Source: Providencia sp. (GTDB lineage: Bacteria; Pseudomonadota; Gammaproteobacteria; Enterobacterales; Enterobacteriaceae). From it: 64,000 nucleotides of DNA. Positions 59,349 through 64,000 of this stretch are shown here, piece after piece. How positions within the stretch are numbered: position 1 is the stretch's first letter; every line of letters starts with the position of its first letter. Both the position numbers and the translations under genes were made by a program. The stretch spans positions 36,991 through 100,990 of the forward strand of contig NZ_DOEH01000005.1 in assembly GCF_003533305.1 (NCBI RefSeq), read 5' to 3'. The notes beneath the pieces were generated by a model. It was not told the origin of the DNA. It saw only the letters and a program-made list of their open reading frames with translations, and ran no database searches.

Positions 59349-60859
59349 AAGAACAACAGGGTGCTGAACACGTACCCGATTTGAATAACGAACTCAAAGC
59401 CCGCAAAGAAAAACTTGTAGCGTTACGCGAAAAAGGTATCCCATTTCCAAATGATTTTCGTCGTGAAGATATTTCTGACAAAATTCATGCACAATATGGT
59501 GAAAAATCAACGGAAGAACTTGAAGATTTGAATATCGAAGTCTCAATTGCTGGCCGTATGATGACACGTCGTATTATGGGAAAAGCGTCATTTGCAACCC
59601 TACAAGATGTGGGTGGTCGCATTCAGATTTACGTTTCACGAGATGATTTAGCTGAAGGCGTATATAACGAGCAATTTAAAAAATGGGATTTAGGTGATAT
59701 TTTAGGCGTTAAAGGTCGTTTATTTAAAACGAAAACAGGTGAATTGACGGTTCATTGTCATGACGTTCGTTTACTGACTAAAGCACTGCGCCCATTACCA
59801 GATAAATTCCATGGTCTGTCTGATCAAGAAACGCGTTACCGTCAACGTTATCTTGATTTGATTGCTAATGATGAGTCACGCCATACGTTTATTATTCGTT
59901 CTAAAATTCTAGCCGAAGTTCGTAATTTTATGGTGGCTAGAAGCTTTATGGAAGTTGAAACCCCAATGATGCAAGTGATCCCAGGTGGCGCAACTGCGCG
60001 TCCATTTGTTACTCACCATAATGCATTAGATATTGATATGTATCTGCGTGTTGCCCCAGAGCTGTATCTTAAAAGATTAGTCGTGGGTGGCTTTGAACGT
60101 GTATTTGAAATAAACCGCAATTTCCGTAATGAGGGATTATCTCCTCGTCACAATCCAGAGTTCACCATGATGGAACTCTATATGGCTTATGCTGACTATC
60201 GTGATTTGATCGTTTTAACCGAGGATTTATTCCGTACGTTAACACAAAAAGTATTAGGTCAAACCGTAGTGAAATATGGCGAGCAAGAATTTGATTTTGG
60301 TCAGCCTTTCGCTAAGCTAACGATGAAAGAAGCGATTTGTAAATATCGTCCTGAAACGAATGTTGCCGATCTTGATGATATGGAAAAAGCTACCGCAATT
60401 GCGCAATCTATCGGAATCAAGATTGAAAAAAGCTGGGGATTAGGTCGTGTTCAGTGCGAAATTTTTGAAGAAGTTGCTGAAAGTCACTTGATCCAACCAA
60501 CTTTTATAACGCAATATCCAGCAGAAGTTTCACCTCTTGCGCGCCGTAATGATGATAACCCATTCATTACTGACCGTTTTGAATTCTTTATTGGTGGTCG
60601 TGAAATCGGTAATGGTTTCTCTGAGCTAAATGATGCTCAAGATCAAGCCGAGCGTTTTGCTGAGCAAGTGCGCCAGAAAGATGAAGGTGACGATGAGGCG
60701 ATGTTCTATGATGAAGATTATATCACTGCATTAGAGCACGGATTACCGCCGACCGCAGGATTAGGTATTGGTATTGACCGTATGGTTATGTTATTCACAA
60801 ATAGTCATACTATTCGTGATGTTATTCTTTTCCCTGCACTACGTCCTACCAAAGCATAA
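59327..60859 (+). CDS. lysS: Lysyl-tRNA synthetase (class II)
   Basis: LysS charges tRNA-Lys. The 510-residue protein has the N-terminal OB-fold anticodon-binding domain ([20 protein letters not shown]) and the class II catalytic core with motif 2 ([15 protein letters not shown] ... [11 protein letters not shown]) and motif 3 ([13 protein letters not shown]). It is translated from just after the prfB stop. The first 15 coding bases repeat, so initiation could also occur at 59342, giving 505 residues, the length of the E. coli protein. Confidence 0.97.
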   Translation: MSQEKMSQEQQGAEHVPDLNNELKARKEKLVALREKGIPFPNDFRREDISDKIHAQYGEKSTEELEDLNIEVSIAGRMMTRRIMGKASFATLQDVGGRIQIYVSRDDLAEGVYNEQFKKWDLGDILGVKGRLFKTKTGELTVHCHDVRLLTKALRPLPDKFHGLSDQETRYRQRYLDLIANDESRHTFIIRSKILAEVRNFMVARSFMEVETPMMQVIPGGATARPFVTHHNALDIDMYLRVAPELYLKRLVVGGFERVFEINRNFRNEGLSPRHNPEFTMMELYMAYADYRDLIVLTEDLFRTLTQKVLGQTVVKYGEQEFDFGQPFAKLTMKEAICKYRPETNVADLDDMEKATAIAQSIGIKIEKSWGLGRVQCEIFEEVAESHLIQPTFITQYPAEVSPLARRNDDNPFITDRFEFFIGGREIGNGFSELNDAQDQAERFAEQVRQKDEGDDEAMFYDEDYITALEHGLPPTAGLGIGIDRMVMLFTNSHTIRDVILFPALRPTKA

Positions 60860-60870
60860 ATAGGGCTTTT

Positions 60871-60897
60871 TATGCCCGGTGTAACGCCGGGCATACT
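60871..60897 (+). terminator. Terminator-like hairpin after lysS
   Basis: Stem ATGCCCGG/CCGGGCAT with a short loop, 12 bases after the lysS stop, followed by ACTATTTATTTTAT. The T tract is imperfect. Confidence 0.75.
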
Positions 60898-61653
60898 ATT
60901 TATTTTATAAAAACACCCCATAAAATTCTGCAATATAGAGATGCTTATTATTTAGATGACTATTTTGGAATGGCTGTCTTAATAAGATTAGTAAAAATAT
61001 TATCTTGAACTAAACTCATTAAATCTATTGTAAGTAACGAATAGTATCAATTTAGTATAAGTATTTATGACAGAGAACTGTTATAATTTGTATACTTGGT
61101 AGTTATCTATTATGTGATTTTAAAATTAACGTATGCTGTGTGTTTTACCCATAGTAATTCTTAGGTTATGCTATTTTATTGACTAAGATAGAGATGGATT
61201 AAATACGCTTTTAAGGCGTGTATTTGTAATCAAAAATTATAACTTTGCAAGTATAAGCTTTTAATAAGATGATGCAGTGTAATCTAACTTGTTAGCAATT
61301 ATTTCAACTGTCATGGATTCAAATATTATCCTAGATAAGGATGTTATTGTGTTGTTGAAATTATGAGTGACTTACACATATAAAATATGTTGTGGATAAT
61401 AGACTTAATAAATCAGGATTAGATTTAAAATATAAACACATTAAGCGTATTTTTGAGTGTGATTGTGAAAAAATCAGAAATGTTCGCAAATGTAGAGACA
61501 AAACTCGATAAAAACTAAAAAGTAATTAATCTAAATTTATGAGATGACTCTATTTCTACATTCGGGCTTATAGAAAATAGCTACATTTTAGCTTACACTA
61601 GGTTTCTCGGGCATCATTATAATAGCGAAGAAAAGTACTGGTAAGGTAACCAT
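60898..61653. other. Gene-poor AT-rich stretch (about 750 bases)
   Basis: No coding sequence, tRNA or clear repeat is seen on either strand. A small imperfect hairpin AAATACG/CGTGTATTT lies near 61200-61230. The right end must contain the promoter of the lipoprotein gene. The low G+C content and position suggest a junction of core and accessory DNA. Confidence 0.5.
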
Positions 61654-62208
61654 ATGTTTTTAAAAAATAAATTTTATGTTGCATCTTTGCTTATAGCAAG
61701 TACGGCTCTTCTTTCAGGCTGTGCATTTGATTCAGATAGGTACAACACAGCGGTACCAAATAAACCAGCAGCAAGCTCTAGTACTGCAACTCAGCAAGCT
61801 ACAGCAGAACAACAAGCTGCTCAAGTAAAAGCTAATCAAGTAGATAGCTCTTACCCTGAATCACAAAAAGTATTAAATAGTGCGATGAATCGTCCCCCAG
61901 TAGAGTCAACGACTTATAACGCTGATGGAACAGAACAACAATCATTTGCCCATTTAAATACTTGCGTTAAAGAATTAAACGCACTTAAAACACTATCACC
62001 AAAAGATTACAACCGTCTGGTCGGTTCTTTTAAAGAAGTGAGCGAAATTAATCGTCTTTATAGGCAAGTAGAAACAACAGCAAGCCCAGATACGATTGAA
62101 TTATTACAGATGGCAATAGAGTCTAAAACGAAAGTGCTTTGTGCAAAAGTTCGCTATAACTCTGTATTGTCTACCGAATCAACATTGAAGAAAATTAGTG
62201 GATTATGA
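61654..62208 (+). CDS. Lipoprotein of unknown function, 184 aa
   Basis: The product has a typical lipoprotein signal: a charged N-terminus (MFLKNK), a hydrophobic stretch, and the lipobox LLSGC with the lipidated C23. Residue +2 is Ala, so outer-membrane sorting is expected. A low-complexity Ala/Gln/Ser/Thr linker follows (about 38-65), then a small alpha-helical domain with two cysteines (C103 region and C-terminal LCAKV). The family is not recognised. The next gene starts inside its stop (ATGA overlap), so the two are translationally coupled and probably act together in the cell envelope. Confidence 0.82.
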   Translation: MFLKNKFYVASLLIASTALLSGCAFDSDRYNTAVPNKPAASSSTATQQATAEQQAAQVKANQVDSSYPESQKVLNSAMNRPPVESTTYNADGTEQQSFAHLNTCVKELNALKTLSPKDYNRLVGSFKEVSEINRLYRQVETTASPDTIELLQMAIESKTKVLCAKVRYNSVLSTESTLKKISGL

Positions 62209-64000
62209 GAACTAACCTAAGGCTTTGTGTGTCACTGGCACTTTTTACAACATTTTGTAGTAGTGTTATAAAAGCAGACAGTTTTAACAATGTTATTGAT
62301 GATTTTGATACTTACCTTCAATTAGAAAAAGAAGATAAGTTACAACAACAACCGTCAGTGAATACGCAAGCTCAAGGTTATGATGTTTTCTCTTCGTTAT
62401 CGACTGTTCCTGCGCCGAAAGAAAAAAGTAAATCTGCGGCGAATAAAAAAAGAACAAGTGCGAAGACTACCGCTAAAAGTAAGACAAAAAGTACAGTAGA
62501 AGCAAATAATAAAAGTTCTACAGGCGCCAGCCAGTCTGTAGAACCTGAAAAGACGACTCTTTCTGAAGTTTGCACTTTAACTGAAGGCGTGAGCTCTTCT
62601 GCACCAATGTTGCTGTCTTCTTATCCCTATCTATTTCAAAGTAATCAGTGGAACCCAAGTTATTTAGCTAATGATTTCGCTAAATACCAAATTGCGCTGA
62701 ATCCTCTTGGTTTATATTCATCTCAATTTGCTAAATCGCCAATAATGGATAACTCTGTTTATTTGGAGCAATTAGCTAAACTCATTGAGCAGCAACAATT
62801 AACAAATTTATATCAATTTGGTATTGCCCAAGGAGTAGGGCAACTAATTGGTTATAATAATCTACTTACTGATGCGCAATTAGTGGAAAAACTTATTAAT
62901 CATAATAAGAGTATTGCGCAGCTGAGTCATATTATTACCGAAAAGCAATTTGAGATTAATAAATTAACAGATGAAGTGGCTAGAAATAAAGATCAAATCG
63001 CACAACTACAATCTTTACTGAATTCATCTGACGATCAATCAATTATTGACTCGTTAAATGCTAAGCTCGCCGCAGCAGAAAAAACTATTGAACAAAAACA
63101 AAATAGTCTGACAGAGCTTAGCCAAGAGAATCAACAAACACAGGATACAATTGCACAACTTGAAAAGCAGTTGAATGATAGTGTTGTTGAACAGTCACGA
63201 ATCAAACAGCAATTAGCCGACAAAGATACACAATTTGCTGCTGCTAATTTAAAAATAGAACAGCTTACAGCTGAAATTGCAGCATTAGAAATTGCGGCTA
63301 AAGAGCAATTAAAACTTAATGGTAATACTGATGAGCAAGTTAAATCAGTTACCGCTAGCTTATTGCAGCAACAAGAATTATTAAAACAAAAAGAAGATGA
63401 ACTGCTATTAGCTCAAAATCAAAAGAACGATATTCAAGTGGTATTGAAAGCGCAACAAGATGCGGCAAAATTACTTGAAACACAAAATCAGCAGTTAACT
63501 AAGCAGTTAACTGAAAAAACACAACAAGCTGAGAAAATCGCTCAGTCTTTAGTAGAGCAGACTGCTAACGCTGAGCAAAAAGTGGTATTAGAGCGTGAAT
63601 TAGCGGCGGCAAAACAGCAATTACAAGCTCATCAAACGGCACAAGACGCGCTGTCTAAACAATATGCTGATAGTCAGAAGCAACAGCAGCAACTTCAATT
63701 GGCGTTGACGCAAAATGAACAAAATTATGCGACGGCGCAAAAGCAATTTGAACAAGCGAATACTGATTTACTGAAATTGCAAAAAGATGTTGAAAAACAA
63801 ACGGCCTTGATGAGCCAAGCTAGCGATGCGCAGGTGAAGGCGTTAACCGCCGATCTGAATCAACAAGTGGCTTTGCTGAAACAAAAAGAAGATGGGCTGA
63901 AAAAAGCCGAAGTGGATAGCCAAGCTACCCGCGACGCATTAGCTAAACAGCAAGCAGCGGCGAAATTACTGGAAACACAAAATCAGCAGTTAACCAAGCA
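62205..64000 (+). CDS. Long secreted coiled-coil protein, 3' end outside window
   Basis: An open frame from ATG 62205 runs to the end of the window (about 598 codons). It has a Sec-type signal peptide (RTNLRLCVSLALFTTFCSSV, cut near KA-DS, about residue 25) and a short acidic segment. A Lys/Ser/Thr/Ala-rich linker (about 65-115) and a compact domain of about 120 residues with YLEQLAKLIEQQQLTNLYQF and GIAQGVGQLIGYNNLLTD follow. From about residue 245 it is an unbroken Gln/Glu/Lys/Leu-rich coiled coil. A 41-base segment recurs 495 bases later with only synonymous changes, so the coil is built of repeats. The C-terminus, and hence the function, is unseen; a link to Mip/FKBP N-terminal domains is possible but unproven. 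Confidence 0.82.
   Translation, partial: MRTNLRLCVSLALFTTFCSSVIKADSFNNVIDDFDTYLQLEKEDKLQQQPSVNTQAQGYDVFSSLSTVPAPKEKSKSAANKKRTSAKTTAKSKTKSTVEANNKSSTGASQSVEPEKTTLSEVCTLTEGVSSSAPMLLSSYPYLFQSNQWNPSYLANDFAKYQIALNPLGLYSSQFAKSPIMDNSVYLEQLAKLIEQQQLTNLYQFGIAQGVGQLIGYNNLLTDAQLVEKLINHNKSIAQLSHIITEKQFEINKLTDEVARNKDQIAQLQSLLNSSDDQSIIDSLNAKLAAAEKTIEQKQNSLTELSQENQQTQDTIAQLEKQLNDSVVEQSRIKQQLADKDTQFAAANLKIEQLTAEIAALEIAAKEQLKLNGNTDEQVKSVTASLLQQQELLKQKEDELLLAQNQKNDIQVVLKAQQDAAKLLETQNQQLTKQLTEKTQQAEKIAQSLVEQTANAEQKVVLERELAAAKQQLQAHQTAQDALSKQYADSQKQQQQLQLALTQNEQNYATAQKQFEQANTDLLKLQKDVEKQTALMSQASDAQVKALTADLNQQVALLKQKEDGLKKAEVDSQATRDALAKQQAAAKLLETQNQQLTK
63465..64000 (+). repeat. 495-base period repeat within the coiled-coil gene
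   Basis: Bases 63465-63505 and 63960-64000 agree in 38 of 41 positions, and all three differences are third-codon-position silent changes (peptide AKLLETQNQQLTK in both). The upstream KQKED motifs (63384 and 63879) show the same 495-base spacing, equal to 165 codons. Confidence 0.8.

Noticed and set aside
60898..61653. Small gene or regulatory RNA in the gap after lysS
   Set aside because: No frame with a ribosome-binding site and no convincing promoter-terminator pair; only weak AT-rich hairpins are seen.
62378..62575. Antisense frame with a hydrophobic stretch inside the coiled-coil gene
   Set aside because: It is the reverse of a Lys/Ser/Thr-rich linker, which gives Phe/Leu/Val-rich shadows; no start signal.

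Overview
This window looks like a chromosomal segment from an AT-rich member of the Enterobacterales, most likely Morganellaceae and probably Providencia. The core proteins (FtsZ, LpxC, SecM/SecA, the pyruvate dehydrogenase subunits, AcnB, GcvTHP, RF2, LysS) read as close relatives of the Escherichia coli ones and lie in E. coli-like blocks. Base composition is clearly lower in GC than E. coli, and an ERIC-type repeat is present. The genus is an inference; no marker in the window settles it.

Layout. (1) 1-7896 is the end of the division/envelope cluster and its neighbours: ftsZ (3' part), lpxC, a DUF721/DciA-family gene on the opposite strand, the secM-secA translational-arrest pair, mutT, then yacG, zapD and coaE on the minus strand. 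(2) 8077-11102 is the very AT-rich type IV pilin operon ppdD-hofB-hofC, with a run of ten G in its upstream region. (3) 11368-20595 holds ampD and nadC (both inverted relative to E. coli, without adjacent ampE or aroP), then pdhR, aceE, aceF and lpd, which encode pyruvate dehydrogenase; a perfect PdhR operator lies in front of pdhR. (4) 20689-28924 is an accessory stretch: small orphan genes, one of them frameshifted, an MgtC-like membrane protein, a nucleoside-symporter-family MFS transporter, a PhnP-like metallohydrolase, and a divergent regulator that fuses a LacI-type repressor to a MalE-like solute-binding domain. Three matching candidate operators lie between the divergent genes. (5) 29365-32974 is acnB, a VOC protein and yacL. 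(6) From about 33000 the gene order jumps to what is a different region in E. coli: mscS, argO, yggE, argP, rpiA, serA, fau, 6S RNA, zapA, ygfB, pepP, ubiH, ubiI, an orphan gene, gcvT, gcvH, a triplicated ERIC element, gcvP, an HD-domain gene, ygfZ, sdhE, ygfX, fldB, xerD, dsbC, recJ, prfB (with its programmed frameshift) and lysS. (7) 60860-64000 is a gene-poor gap followed by a lipoprotein gene overlapping a long coiled-coil secreted protein that runs off the window.

How the genes work together. pdhR/aceEF/lpd, acnB and the gcv operon form the central carbon and one-carbon core; lpd also supplies the E3 subunit of the glycine cleavage system encoded by gcvTHP. secM tunes secA. ssrS-fau, zapA, ygfB-pepP-ubiH-ubiI and xerD-dsbC-recJ-prfB-lysS keep the enterobacterial operon arrangements. 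The best candidate for an undescribed system is the 23005-28465 locus, in which an unusual LacI/solute-binding fusion probably controls a transporter-hydrolase(-MgtC) operon. The second candidate is the lipoprotein/coiled-coil pair at the right end. No tRNA or rRNA gene, CRISPR array, insertion sequence or prophage was recognised.
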